The position numbers were made by a program, and so were the translations under genes. The notes under the pieces are model-generated. The model did not search any database and had not been told where the DNA came from. It saw nothing but the letters and a program-made list of their open reading frames with translations. This document shows positions 1-14,800 of a stretch of DNA of 64,000 nt, piece by piece; within the stretch, counting starts at the first letter, position 1; the number at the start of each line of letters is the position of its first letter. Where the stretch lies: NCBI RefSeq assembly GCF_964204645.1, contig NC_134026.1, positions 28,786,650 to 28,850,649 of the forward strand, given 5' to 3'. This DNA is from Tubulanus polymorphus (lineage: Eukaryota > Nemertea > Palaeonemertea > Tubulaniformes > Tubulanidae).

Positions 1-263
1 AAATACTATTTTCTAAAAAAAGCAACATAAATGCACTCTCGTTTGATTAATTCTGGTCCACAAAAGACGTCTTTTGATTTCATTTTACGCCGTAACTCGT
101 TCCAACTAAAGTTGATAACGCAGTGAAATATGACGAATAAAGGATTCTCGTTCCCTGGCTACTGGTCATTCGTAGAACTCTGTTCATTACGTTTTCTTGC
201 ACGGCCCTCTCTGGAAAGAGTAAAACAGCATGAAGGAATGGCATCCACCGTATCAGTGACTGG

Positions 264-3200
264 TTACGTGTATGATATCGGACCTTCTTGGCTCTCGTCC
301 GTTGGGTCCAGTTTATCATTCCAAAGAGCTGCTGATAAATCACTTCCACACTTGCCAGTGGTGGCATTGCGAGTATACCCGACAACGCACGCGCAATAAT
401 GACCTCCTACTGAATTCCTGCAAAACTCATAACCTTTCGTGCAGTTATTCAGGTTTTCGGCGCATTCGTCAATATCTGTAACAGATATCAATTACCAGAT
501 AGTCAATACATGTTTATAATATTTTCTTGAGGAATGCCCAGAAAGGACGTACCAATACATAACTCATAACGCATGTCCCATTTGAAACCAGCATTGTCCG
601 CTTCACAATCGCATGTATAGTTCATTCTATTCTTCACTAAATCATCAAAACTAGTATTTTCTTGGAATTTCACTTCACACGATGATGCAGATCCAATTCC
701 ATGGCACGGATTCTCGCAGTGGTTATCGGAAAAACAGGTTGCTTTATATTCGTCTGGTAGACGTTCTCTATCCTCTAAAGAGTTGAGTGTTACTGCCGCT
801 TTCCGCTCAAATTTCTTGCCGAAACACGGATCTGAAAATGGATACAAAACTTTTATTCTGAGAGCATTCCATGAGAAAGCGCAGATTATATCAGTCATTT
901 TTTTTGTTCCCCAAATACGAAATTCTCACAAATATTTGTTTCGGTAGAATTCGATCAAAACGGCACAGTTCTGCAGATTTCTGACGACTAACGTCATTTT
1001 GATTTCTATTTCTATTTCAAACCTGGACAAAAGACATGGTAAGCAGCCATATAAGGCTGTTTGAATTTATCAAAATGAAGCCATTTGTCGAGATGTCGGA
1101 ATCGCCTTCCACAAGTCTTACAACCGTCTGCAAAATGTTTCAGTTCTTTATGTCTGGCTAACGTGTACCAACACATATAATACGACGCAGTTGCCTAAAA
1201 ACAAACACAATATGATATTCCCATCATAATAAACTTGTCAGAATAATGTACTATTTTATTTATCAAATGTCACGTCGAGTGTATTTGCCGACATTATAGA
1301 TGGATGATACTCGTCGCTACCACATAGGAATTGGGAAACGTGTTGAATTCGCATTACGGGTAACTGGTGATGTGATCCAGGGTGACGGGAGGGGAGGGGT
1401 AAGATCCCCGGTGTGATAAATGTCTACAGCCGAAGATGATTGAGGCGTAAATATGGCCGCTGTGAATTTAAGCTGCTAACAAATTTTCTTGTCAACAATA
1501 TTCAGAAATATTCATCGACACATTTTCGAGTATGCCGGTGTCTTATCGCTGAGATATTTCTAATTTCCATTTTCTTGCGTCGTGAGAAGCGATCAATTTC
1601 AACAGGTTGTTGTTGCATGTCGTAAATCGGATTCAATTTATAAGCGTACTTTATTTCTCTTCTAATTATTGGGTTCATGGGGAGTTGACGTACGATAGTC
1701 ATTTTAAGTCGTTTGTCTTAATACCGGTGGAGCAAGAAACAGACATTTTCACGCAGTTTCTGCGCGTTCTAATTACCTCAATTTTTTTCTCAAGTCGATT
1801 AAAGTTCATGGGGAAAAAGTCGTCAAGGATAATGGAATTAGATCTTAATGGAGATGTCAGAGAACATCACGAAACTGTCAAAGTATATAGAATGTTGGCT
1901 GCAGTGTTGATAGTGTCGCATTACGGGGATGATCGTAGGAATTTTCACTCACCCGGAAATGAAATCGTTCTATAAACGAATTGAACGGATTATAGAAGTT
2001 GGTCCTGAGCTTGCCTTTAGCTGAAACTAGCGCCCGTGGATTATATATGTAAGCCAAATTTGGCGTTCCTGTCGATTTGTAGTACTTTTTGAATGTCGGA
2101 GCGTTTTTCGCCTTCTTTTCGATTTCCAATACGCACGAGTACAGACCTTTCTCACACGCTCTTTTCACCTTCGATTCCATAACTTTCAGGGATGGCGATG
2201 GAAAGTGGTTTGCAAATTCCTGGAAATTATTTACTTTAAGTCATTAAAAGCATAGATATTCCATTCCGTAATGAAACCAGCGAACAGGAGTGGATTTAGG
2301 GGTGGTCTCGGAGGTCAGGACCTCCATCCCATCAAGGCTGCCCTTTTTGTCAATTTAGAAATTGTAAAAACCTGCAAATTTGACGCTGGTCGTCTCGGAA
2401 ATTACATCTTTTAGGGTGGGTTTCTTCAAAAATATCTGGCTAACCCTAAATGGAGGGATTCCGATTGGCCTTGGACCCCGGCCTACCAATTTTCCTAGAT
2501 CCACCTGGTGAGGAAAGACTACTTCATGATTGAGAATCACTAAATTTTTTTGCGTCAGGCCTATCTCTTTCTGGTACACAGAAAGTTGCATCGCGATTTG
2601 CAGAAATACAGTAATCATACCAATCAGACACATCTCAGAATAGGAATTTAATTACACTATGATCGTAGCATCCCTTCGGGGAATTGAGAATTTACCGCAT
2701 AAACTCACTCGTGGCTTTTATCGGGGGGAAATCATCGCTAGAATACTAATTAAAAACGAGATGGGAATACAATTAACAACATTTTTGTTCTTCTATGACA
2801 CGTGAGAAACACATGGACTCGGCATTAATGAACTCTGTTCAATCGAATATTTTCAGTTATATCGAATAATATTTTCTTCGTAAGATTTCAGATTGTTCTT
2901 GTGCTGATTGCGATTTTCTATAAAATCAATGGATCTTGAGAATGAGTATTATTCTAGTATTTCACCACGGTAACGGTCATACCCCAGTTCAAACACGTCA
3001 TCGCTTGCTCTCCACTATAACGCGGCATATATTTTGTAGAAACTGGCAATAAAACGACGGGTATCATTTTCTGATTTATAAGAATTGTTTCTTCATATGG
3101 AATGTGACCGTTACATTATCGCACAGAAATGATTTAGATCGTAATAATGGATCTATATCATATATATGTATATATGTGTATGTGGTTTTTGCAAGAAATT

Positions 3201-4072
3201 TCCATTACGTGTTGTTGTGATGGCTATGTACGTATTTTTTTGGATAATTTGTTATATTTCTACCCAGTTTACCGGGACCTACCCCGTATTACACAGTGCT
3301 GGAAGCCAATGCACTTTTGAAGGTTCTGCAATTTCGAATGTCATTGCTTGGGGTTGACATTGCGATGAGAAAATGTGTGGTGTGGATTTGATGTTATTAC
3401 TCGAAGCAATAAATTTTCTATAATCACATTTTAATCATCCCGGATTATCTTTTCAAATCACTAACACCTGAAGGGATGTGTAACGCGTGAACGTTTAGAT
3501 TGCTAACTGCACCTCTACTATTAGCAGCCCTACCTACGTACCCCATATTTCGCTGAAGGTTGCGGGGGAGGTTTTATATCAACGCCATTTTTCTGGGCTT
3601 CTTCCTTCGTGAGAAAGTATTTGTCAATTTCGTGATATCGTTGATCCACTCCATTGTACTTGTGATTACCGAGAAACCATGCAACTCGCAATATCGCCTC
3701 AGCAAAGTCCTGCTTTGAAAGATGTTGAATAACCAAATTAGGATCTTCCGCCGTGGTTGACAGGGACGCCTCAATTTCACCTGTGTTCGATTTGATGTAA
3801 TCCTGCATGGATAATTAGTACCGATATGCAATCAGAAGAATGTCGTCCAAATTATCATAGCCTTTAATTGAGGAAGTCCGAGAAGTAGTTTGAATATTCA
3901 AATAAGGCCCGGCCTGACCCGGCCTACGCTCAATTAGGCTAAAACTCCGTTAGAGCCTGTAAGTTGTGTATAAGTTGATTACACCTACCTTTGCCTTGTT
4001 CATTATGTCCGACAAAGCAATAATATTTGGTAGAATTACAACATTAACCAAGATGAGCACGTTGATTTTCAT
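264..4072 (-). CDS. Secreted cysteine-rich protein with C-terminal Ca-binding EGF domain, six exons
   Basis: Seen: six exons on the minus strand join in phase with GT-AG borders: 4072-3989, 3802-3542, 2219-1953, 1194-1023, 831-553 and 475-264 (stop TAA). They give 1275 nt, or 424 aa. Residues 1-20 are a hydrophobic signal peptide beginning MKINVLILVN. The middle (about 29-354) is rich in basic and aromatic residues, with cysteine pairs such as CKTCG in exon 4. Residues 355-397 form a calcium-binding EGF module: the DIDEC start and six cysteines at 359, 366, 373, 382, 384 and 397. The phase-1 intron before the EGF exon is the usual arrangement for such modules. N391 is a possible glycosylation site. 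Inference: an extracellular or matrix protein. I do not recognise the central region, so the function is unknown. The protein could continue past the terminal stop by another splice. The donor of exon 2 could also lie a few bases away. Confidence 0.72.
2285..2507. mobile_element. hAT-type MITE relic in intron 2 of the EGF-protein gene
   Basis: The left end reads CAGGAGTGGATTTAGG and the right end reads CCTAGATCCACCTG, an imperfect inverted pair. The 'CAG..GGAT(C/T)TAGG' end resembles widespread hAT-derived MITEs of invertebrates. No transposase frame is present. The flanking 8 bases match poorly, so no target duplication is supported; this would be an old copy. It lies within the intron 2220-3541. 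Confidence 0.45.
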
Positions 4073-7000
4073 TTTCTTAATTTTTCTTACATTTTTTTGC
4101 AATTCCCTTGACTCTTAAAGAAAACCGTTGCTTTTCGTTGCATGTAACCTAGCGATAGGTCAGAGCGACTTGTTTTTGTTGAAAAGTGTGTGAATTAAAC
4201 GAATTCATGAACCTGTCATGGCGATAAGTAAGAAAATGGAAACAAATCTGTCTGACGACTGTGGATAACTGACGAATGACGTACTTAGGAAATGAAATGT
4301 CGCATTAGCCTTTAAGACGTCTGAAGTGAAACGAATGCGTTTACCGAGGCCAGTTTACAGATAAATCGACCATCACATCGCATTAATTCCTGGATACATT
4401 TGGTGACATATCCCAATATCCCCATCAATCCGCATTGGACTAACGATTTCCGTATTGCTAGTATTACTGGACATACGTACACTTTATAGAATAAATAGTC
4501 AATGGGATGTCATTAGTCGCCAGTGTTACTGCGGTTTTATAAATTAAACATTGACCAGATTGCTGATAATTGTGAACTGTTTATTTTTCTTAAGCCACAA
4601 AGTTTTATTCCAAAGTTCAAATTTGATGGGAATTAATCAAGAACAAAGTACGGCAGGTAGAAAGGACAAATAGGACACATTCCCACGAAACAACTGGTCC
4701 TTTATAATGAACTTTGCTTAGAATTTGATAAGATTAATGCACCTTAAACGAAAGACTGACCACAAAATCTGATTAAGATAGAGTTGAAAATGTATTAATC
4801 ATTGGCGCCAATATCGTCATTTTCTTCATATCTGTCTGGTCAATTAAAACCTGTTGCTCGAAGGCTTACTATGGTACAGTGTTCTAAATTGGATACGTAT
4901 TATCCGATTTCTTACACGGTGGCGTATTATCAACACGATTTGATGATAGGAGGTGATTTTTCCAGCGGAAGGGAAAAATCGCCACGAGTCACGATGCGTG
5001 ATGGTCGTGACACACGTAGCTGGATACGTTTTTCAGGTTAATAAGAAAGAAATGTGATTGACAAAATGAGATTTTTCTTTTCGACTATCATTTTACACTC
5101 ATGAACCTTGGCGATGGTTCGTTTGCTTTTTATCAATGCTAGAAGAACCACGCGCCCTATTCTTTATCCCCTGTTTCTTGTGTGATGTAAAACCGCACAA
5201 AAACGTTAGAATTCCATTCCTTTTGAAAGGTAAGGATTACTGTGGTAATGGCATCCAAGACCTCATTCTCGACAGGTCAGCTTTAATTCTTTTTGGATCA
5301 ACGCGCCATCAATTTTTTAGCATGTTCTGTCTCAGGGATTTAGAACTTCCTCTTTGAGCGCACATCAAAGTTAAAAACCATCAGAAAAAAAGATGTAACG
5401 TTAAATACTACAAAAAGCTTTACGATGAAAATAGGTACAACTAGTATTTCTTAACTTTAATTTCCCATGAAGCGGTTCAAGCATTCAGAAGCAGATCATT
5501 GACAGATGATTTTCTAGGTTACAACTTTTTTTTACAAGTGTCTCTATTATCTGCCAACCGCCGCATTTCATCTGACGAACTGTTAGATGATTCTTGTTAT
5601 GAAATTTTGATGGTTCTAGTTTTCATGAGAAAACACATAATTATCATTCGGTTTTGGATGTATGTACGTAAGCTTAAAACTACACTTCTTATGTATCAAT
5701 CAGGCATAAGTAATTTCTAACAATAATGGTATATGGGACTGTGATGAGTTTCAGGTGTACCAAATGGAATTGGATGAGAGACTCGTGCTTGATAAACTAT
5801 ACGTAGGAGTCTCTGCGAAGCTAATTCTTATTCGCGTATCAGAGCCGCCTTCCGCCCGTAGGTACGTACGCAACACCAGCGTCTCATAATCGAGATCAAA
5901 ATCAACAGATTCCCAGCAGCAGACATTCTCGCTCTTGTAAACGTAAGAAAATGAAAAATCGGATTTACATCTATGACGGTAAGTAATTCACCGCAAGCCG
6001 ATGTTTAAGTCTTCGTTAATCTTTTTGAGTTCAGTTTCCAATCATTAGGACAGTAAAGTCAATCATGAAAAAATTATAGATACATTTTGAGGATGTAAAT
6101 ATGATTATGGATTTCATGACGGTGCATTGCCTATCATAATAGTAATATGATATGTACATCGTTACTTCATTCCATTTACGTATCCGGTTTTTTTACCGCA
6201 GTCGAGAACATATGATACCAATCTGTATAAATGGATATTACTTCAATTTTCTTATTAGATAAAATCTATCCGATGGTGTGAGTTGTGTGTTTATGCAGTA
6301 CTGTGAAACAATGACACAATACCCGAGTATTTCTTGCGTCAGACCTCGTAATTTTATGTACTTGTAATTGCGATAGATTTTGAAGCAATAAATCAAGGTT
6401 TGTGCGTTGATAGACCGATAACGTAAATCGGTTTACTGTAATCATATTTACGCAGGTACAGTCACAGGTTTTTTCGGTTAATGATTCTACCAATCTTTAC
6501 GCCTTCTGGTAAAATCAAAAATACTATATATTTTTGGTATCTCATAATGTATGACATCCTCCATTGAATGAATAATTAAATAGAACTGTGTACTAACTGA
6601 GGTTAACTACAGAAATGAGCCCAAACGAGATATTTTCCTCATCTCGCGCCGCAACTTTATGGCAGGGCACAAGTGGTTCTTTATATCTTATTTAGATGTA
6701 ATGTATCTTTTGCGTGACGAAGATGAGTTTGAATTTAGTAGTCGAGTATCTGTCTGATTCAATATTTAAACATGTTTTTGTAAATAGACTATTACGAGGA
6801 GATCAGATCACACCACACCATCAGATCACGTTGCATAAACACAACTAAAATAACGTCTGCAATACGATAAACGTTTTTCTTTATTTCTCATATTTCTCAT
6901 ATTATGGGATAGTTTTGAGTTAATATCAGTCTTATTCTATTCCTAAAAAAGTTATCCTTGTTGCGTTGGTTTCTTGTTTCAAATCCAATTTAACGCTGTC

Positions 7001-10000
7001 TTATTTTCGTTTTGTCGATGTTCCATCGATTCTGAATATGTGTATAAATTCTGTTTATAGAGTAAACTTCACTGAATCCTTCGTTTTATCTCTGTATAAA
7101 ACTTAATACTCTAACGGAATTCCACCAGCTGTTTAATCCAGATATCGGACAAGATTACACAGGCTTGATTACTTACAGAATTTTGATTGGAATTCACGCG
7201 CATCTATCGTTAATCCAGGGAGATCTACTAGAGAGCGAGATTAAATACAAAAGCAACTCGATGAACTCTTTATTTGAGCCAGTAGTAATTCAATTGAAAG
7301 AAGTAACACTTGAATTACAACCTCTCCGGAAAGGGGATGAAATCATGAAATACACGCGGCACCTTCACCATACGTACGATGACCCGTGTTTGGTAAATGG
7401 ACCATATTCTCCGTGATAAAACTTAAAATGATATTTCATTTCTAAGTCTCATCATAATTGTTCTTGTTACAGATCTAAATCTGTGCCATATGGTCGATAA
7501 TTGGTAACTCGGCTTATAAACAATTACGTAAGATCCATCTATAATAACATGGAAACACATTAAACATGCATGTAGCGCTAATTATGGAGAAGGTTAAACT
7601 GCTATCGTTACAACGTTCGAGAATTATGAATAAGAAGCCACAAAAACATATCTCTAAAACAAAAAGGTTCAGATAACGATATTGAATGGAATTTCATTTT
7701 GCATATTCGATGACATTTTTCGGTCACATTCGTCACAATATGACGCAAAATCCGTTCGGAGAATTGGCCTTTTTAGAAAGGGGTAACATTTTCCGCACCA
7801 GTCTCACGTATAAACGGATGATTAGTTTTTCATGTTATTCATATTGTCGAAGGATCAAAATACAGAAAACCTAAGTTGTCTTCGAAATGTCACACACTGC
7901 AAAGGTTTCCATGTCACAGATAACAACTAATTGTTCTATTATTTTTATCAGAGGGAAATAGAGGGTAGTCAGTAGTCAGGGCACTAGCTGTAAACCTCCT
8001 TCAAATCATGTTTTTATTTTTCTTATGAATGAAGTGAAATCATCCGAATGTTTTTCAAATGTACGATTCAGATGAACTTGTAATAGGCTAAAATGCTATT
8101 GGCTGTGAGCTCTGTAGCGCGAGATGACTTTTTTCAACCTGTGCCCAACCTGTCGCTTTGGGTTATGGATAATTTAGAAACCAATTAGTGAATACTGTTC
8201 GGCATAGGATTTGGAATATGATTGTCAAGAACGATACAAGTGACATTCGATAGCTTGTGGCTACGATTCTCGTTAGAATGTGACGGCTGACCGATTGACC
8301 TTTAATCATCCTGTCATGTTTGCTCGGCGACTTGGTGGCTGAAATGGTAGATGCGCCACTAGTCGTTTCCTTCATTCGGCTTTTATTCATCGCATGTAAC
8401 TATCACGAATTTTACGCTTCGACTAATACACTGAGCTTTCAGTTCCAGCTTAGTTGAAATTGTTTACCCAACCGCAGTACTGATGAAAGAGTAATCATTC
8501 ATCAAAAATGAACGTTCTTCTACGTGAGCTTTCAATTGGGCAATATATATCAAATTGCTTTTCGTTCTATATAAAGAATTACCACAATAGGCAAAATACT
8601 ATAAATCTACATTTGAAACAGGGGAGCTCGATGTCACGGACTCCAATTATTTGATATCGGTAATGAAACACAGGGTCGTTGCGGCAACGCTTGTCATTGC
8701 GAATTAATTTGTGAATAGTCGAATGAACAAAATTCCCCCGCAGAAAATGGATTTAAATCGCTATTTATGAACACGTATGTAAATACAGTTTCTAGGCAGG
8801 CAGATTCTCAAACATACGAACAGGAACAGAAATTGATTGATATATGATTTAGAAATTCAGTACTCCGCACCTTCGTGTAAAGGATCGTACTTGATGGGTA
8901 TTACAGATGTGAATTAAGCGTAAACGGATGCAGTAGGATTTTTAACAACTCTTAACCTGCTATAAGCGCATTATAACCGAGTAAGAAGGAGCGCCCCTCG
9001 AGCCGACAGACAATATTCCGTGGTTTTTCCCTTGATATCATTCATTGGTACATGTATTAGTTTATGATGAAGACATTATTTTCGGGTACGATTCAAGTCC
9101 ACACGCTGTCATTAACTGCTGAGTTGTAAATCAACAGTCTTTTATCAGTCATTCTGCAGGCTGCCACGTATTCTCCTTATTTCCATCATATCGCACGTAC
9201 CTACCTGTCGATGATTTTTCTCGAGATATTTTCCATGCAAATCGTCTTATCGGTTAGTTCATGGAACGAACACGTCCATCCCTCGAGGAGATATTCTTAT
9301 ACGTCTTGTAGACGTGTTGGTTGTTATACAACATAAGACAAGGAGGACTCCGACTGTAGGTGTTATTGCGCATCCACATATCTATTCATTGATTGATCGG
9401 TTTCTACGTTGGAAATACGATCAAAAGGAATATCATTCACTTTGCATTGTGTCATTAGGTTGGAAACCTCTCGAAATGAGCCTCTTTCCAACTAAAGAAT
9501 TCTATTAGCCACGCGAAGCCATTGGAAATGCTTTTGCGTCACCGAAAATCACTTTCTCACGAAAATGCAACCTGAAATGATTTTTCATTTGTTTTTCGAA
9601 GATTACGAAAGATTGTTTATCGACGTAGAAAATTTTTATAAGAAAATTTTTGATTGAATCTAATCGCGTATCCCGCGGCATTAGCTCGGGTTCATAGATT
9701 CACGTTAACAACAGGGGCGCGTGATATCTATCGATCAGCGATACAATCGACACGTGCTGACTAAAGGTTTCCGCTGGATCTCACAAAGGACGTAGAATAA
9801 AGTTCATTTAGGCTAGATTTATTTTTCCGTCTGAAGTTCTGAAAACAGTACCGTATACATAATATATACTTATGAGTATCACAGCCGGCAGAAATTGTCA
9901 GAAAAAAGACCGGGCCTCAAGAGGAATTGAATTGACTAATACCTGAATCGTTTAGTCCTACGTTCAAACGATGTTAAATAATGCAGTTTGCGGCGTTCTG

Positions 10001-11413
10001 AAATAGTCCCAAAGTGGTTTCTCCCGTGAATGAGATATGTAATTTTCCGAGATTGTTTTAACGCCATGTGCTATTCGGATGAATTATTAATAATTTTACA
10101 GCAGAATATGACAGTCAAACACGAAACTTCTAAATTACTCATGCAGGCAGTATATCTATAAATTCATCAAGCGACCATACAATTTGTAAAAATTCTGCCG
10201 TGATAGGTATTCAAAATGAATTGTTTCTTTTGATGTCCATTCTGTCGCTGTGTTTTTGCAATGTACACGAAATGTTGGACTGGGCAGTCGATCAAACATC
10301 ATCTGACTACATTGATCAATATCTGTAAACATTACTACGGATGAATTAAGAACGGGTTTGAATGAGTACGTCTTAGTCGGAATAGTTTGATATCCCCTGG
10401 AGATTTGATAAACTGGTATAACAGTGGGTAGTCTTCTGAATTTGACGCTTTCACAACGCGTGTACAGTCATCAAAATGCTTCTGACTGAACTTAGAACAT
10501 CGACTCTGCCCTCAATTAATTATGTTTATTAGTTACAAATACAAGCATAGTGTTTGATATTACATTATTATGATACAGTATAATAGCGCACCTGCTCCAG
10601 TCCCTGACTATTTATTAGTGACTGATTTACTGAATATGTCGCAGCAACAAAATCTTCGATTTCTCGATACATGTCGTACTGGTAGCCGTACAGATATTTG
10701 CTGAAGACACACACGAAACAAAACAATTATTAGTTACTAGACATCGATATATCGTACACAGTCCTATCAGATTCCTATTTCCCCTTCGATAACGCACGTA
10801 TTACTGATTTCGTGCGAAGTCAGTTCCGCGGTAAATGGTTTCCAATCGACAGACTTTGACGTATTTTATCAATTCAATCATCTTTGCTTGGAAGGGCAGT
10901 GATTCCCCGCCTCATCATTTCCAACAAATGATATTGAATGTTGATAGCGAGGAAATTCGTCAGTCCGATGAGTAGGAAGATGTTTGCGCGCGGAATACAG
11001 AAAATCACCGAACACAGCCTCGCCTCGCGATTACATCGTTTTGATAAAATGCTCAAATGTCGTCTTTATTAAACATCATTCCCAATCGGCAAAATATTGT
11101 AAATCGAAGGTTGAGGATGGTTTGTGTGATTTATAAGTTGTGTTTACGGAACGAGGTGAATGGGCCATTGATTATTGTTTGTAATGCTCTCACTTGTTTT
11201 TCGTGATGCGGAAGTTAAGTAAATAAATCCATTTCCCCTAGAATGAGATGAATGGATCCTATCAGCAGCCTACTACAATTTCTATCGTTTGAGCCAAAAA
11301 AAAATAAAATAAAATCCCCATCATAGAATGACCATACAGTATTACCACAGAGTATCAATGTATATAAACTATAAAGTATGAATCAGACGCATCTTTTAAT
11401 TTTCAAATGAATA
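4073..11413. other. Gene-free AT-rich intergenic region
   Basis: I see only short frames without exon-like borders, homology or codon structure, and no RNA gene. The 5' regulatory DNA of the minus-strand EGF-protein gene should lie near its left edge (4073 onward). Confidence 0.5.
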
Positions 11414-11419
11414 CATTTT

Positions 11420-11835
11420 TACGGAAGCGATAAGGGGCCTCGAGATGTCGCGTTCCAACTCGACAAGTCGCCATATTTATGTCGACATATCGCGATATAT
11501 CGCGTCAAGTCGACATGAATATGTCGACATATCGTGAAGTTTTTACGACAAATATCTCTTTTTCGCCCATTTTCCACGGATCAAGCCGTCATTTGAAGAC
11601 ACGTCTAAATGTAAGATGAGGACACCAGTGATATGACGACTGAGTTTCAAGTCGTCATGAATATTTTGACTTGTCGCGAAGAAAGTGGTCGAGAAAACGA
11701 AATATGTCGTCAAAACGTCACGATATGTCGACATATTCATGTCGACTTGACGCGATATATCGCGATATGTCGACATAAATATGGCGACTTGTCGAGTTGC
11801 AACGCGACATCTCGAGGCCCTTTATCGCTTCCGTA
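11420..11835. mobile_element. Foldback (long inverted repeat) DNA transposon, 416 bp, 6-bp TSD
   Basis: The ends are TACGGAAGCGATAAGG on the left and CCTTTATCGCTTCCGTA on the right. CATTTT occurs immediately outside both ends (11414-11419 and 11836-11841), as expected of a 6-bp target-site duplication. The inverted arms are about 130 bp (about 11420-11549 and 11705-11835) and are built from small perfect palindromes such as TATGTCGACATA and CGCGATATATCGCG. No transposase is encoded, so it is non-autonomous. The TAY...RTA ends plus 6-bp TSD fit what I recall of the IS3EU superfamily; that assignment is an inference. Confidence 0.8.
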
Positions 11836-11841
11836 CATTTT

Positions 11842-14800
11842 AGAGCCGAAGTAGCTACGTATCATGTCCCGCTAAATTTCCATTTTTTTCATAGCTTATT
11901 TTCATTAACATAAGAGATGTGGATATCTATTTTTGAAAATGACGTCTCTTCTCGACACTGAATTCAATTCAGATGAAATATCACGTTACAGAACGTCCGC
12001 ACCGTTCGCCCGTCACACTAATTATTAGAATTCTAGTGGCATTCGATTATACATCGTGTTCAGGAAAAAACAACCCGCTCTATTCTTCGTTATTTTAGTA
12101 TCCAGACTGAACTGGCGACATAAAATGCTATCAATATTTCATTGAAAATATCTTTCGAATGAATCGAAATTAGATTCGCGGTAGATATTTTCGCCGCCGA
12201 CAATCGAATGGGAAATTTAATTAAATTTTGTGTAGTTTGGAATCACGCAGTCAGATATCGGGTTTACCTCGATCATTTTTTTCTGATAGATCTGTTCTGT
12301 TTTCGAAATAAGATGGCGATGAACTTAGTAGAATGGAAGAGTAGCCTGAATACACGTAGGGATTAGATAAGATTGAAATCCATTACATACAAATTCAAAA
12401 GATTAAAAACGATTTAGCAAGAATTAAAATGAAAAAAAGAACGCTGAAATACAAGACGTTTTGGAATATCTCTAGAGACCATTGTCATATATCATATTCC
12501 CGACGGTGTGGACGCTTTAACAATATGTGTTGTCATAATATGCATGTATCAGATTTTCTGAGAACTTAGTGTGATTTTTCTCGGTGTCGTTCTTATTTAT
12601 TCAAGATGGTTCATGTTATTCAAGGCTTATCAGTTTAGACTGGGCATATCATCACCGGAATACAGTTCCGACAATGGCCGAGTTCAAGGTCAAATGAGTT
12701 CACATTCACGCCGACGTCACTTCCTAAATCACTGCATGGCGTTGATAAATGGGAATCAAACGGGCTGTTACCGTCTTGCATTGACGCATTGGCATATCCT
12801 GAAATTACTCGATAAAAAGTACCTTAAATAGTTAGAACGGTGGATGTGACGCTTAGTCCAGACGATCTTTACTGTCTTAGATGATCGTCAATGCGAACAT
12901 AAACCGAGTGTTTTGCTCAATAACACCGGAAATCGTAAAATGCACGCTGAGATATTCTGCCAAACATAGATTATCTCGCAGATGAAATAAATATCCTCCA
13001 GTCGCAGCCAGGGGATGACAAAACTCTTCCCAACCGACGATTTTATGGAGCCGTTGATTTTTAAATACCGCGTTGTAAACGGATAAACCGAATGCGTTAT
13101 TGGCACGTTATTGCTGCGGATTCGGTTTACGATTGATCAGTGAAATCTACCGACGAATTTAAATATTCGGTAGAATCGTACTGCCAGGTGATCGCCGTGC
13201 CCGAGGGATTTATAGGGCCAATGAGACATTCTAAAATATCTAAAATTCTTTTCGGAGGAGAAACTTTCAATCTGTTGCCAGTTAAATCGTGCAGATCTAA
13301 TTTGACATAGAAAAATTCGCTCGATTCTTACCGGGCTTTAAATTGTTTTGAGACGCAAAATAGGTTCTAAACGCCACCACATTTCGGTTACTGATGATTT
13401 TTCGAAATTCTATCCGAAAAACAACAAAACAGAAAAAACGAAAGAAAGAAGAAGGTTTAAGATAAGATGATCGCAGCAAGTTGCTTTATGGTGATACGAC
13501 ATCAAGATGCTTAGAAAAATATCGGAATGGTAAAAGAAATGTATAGCACGTAATTTGAGAGATTGCTGATTCGTATTGTTTGCAGTAGGAGGTGAAATGT
13601 GGAAGTTGCGTGGTCCAGTAATTCCAAACGCAGAATCTCATCTACTGTTCCCCTCGTGAATATCAAATGGAAAGAGTCATGTTGCAAAAAATTAAGCAGA
13701 CAATGCGATATGGGTATAGTTTTTACAATGTCATTTCGTCACTAGAGGAGTAAATAAACCGTATAGAATTCTAATCGGGCATCTCGACTTACATTGTCAT
13801 AGGATATCTAACATTTTCCATCCAGGTCTAATGAAATAGCAGTAGCATATTAAAGGTGTGATAATCCGATTTTGAGTTCTTTGTACAAGCTTTCAATGAT
13901 TCGCTGAAGTCTCGATGTCTTAAAATAATCTTCCAGATAATATTCAAAATCGTGGCCCAAGTCCGATATACGACATTATAGTGCAACGTGTAGAGATACT
14001 TTTGGAGTAAATCGGGGAATTAATGCGCAAGCTGAAACATAAACGCGTAGATAATATGGAACTAAAAGAAGTTCCATGAAAATAGATGGTTGATTGGGGA
14101 TCCATATTCTACAGCTGATGACACGCGGCATCTTACATACTAGGGTGACGACTCCACAAGACGGTTGACAGGTAGACACCCTCAGTAAGGTGAAAACTGT
14201 ACCGGACGGTTGACGATAGGCCCCTCACGCCACTTAGGTTCCGTGTGGACTCGTATACCAATCGTCTTGTCTTCTGTTTCGAGGACATCTTTCACCTAAT
14301 TAATTATTCCAAAAAATCAATTAATATAATATTTCATATCATTTCATTATATACTAGCAGGAAACTCAGGTTGGTTGATGTGGAGACATACACATCAGTG
14401 GAGACACATACAGCAGCGTCACATGTTTTTAATATCAAATGATATATTCATGTTCCTTAACAGAGAAATTAATATTCAAATTGGTTCCCCTAACCTCTAT
14501 CTCTAAAAACCTAACCTTAGCCACAATCATTCACATTTTAAACTATGCTAAAAACCTTCCTAAGGTTATTTAGGACCAAAGATTTGTCACATCAACATAA
14601 AAAAAATCCACCCTTCGACCAATTTGAATATAAGGAATATTATATTTGAATGTTATATATACATGTGTGCCTTTTTTGTGTTTCGAAATGCCAATATCAT
14701 CCAAATCATCCGCAACTTCATAATACGCAATGGATTTATGAGAGACAATGAAACTTATAATAATGATAATGATAATTTTATCTTATGAACACAAATAGCA

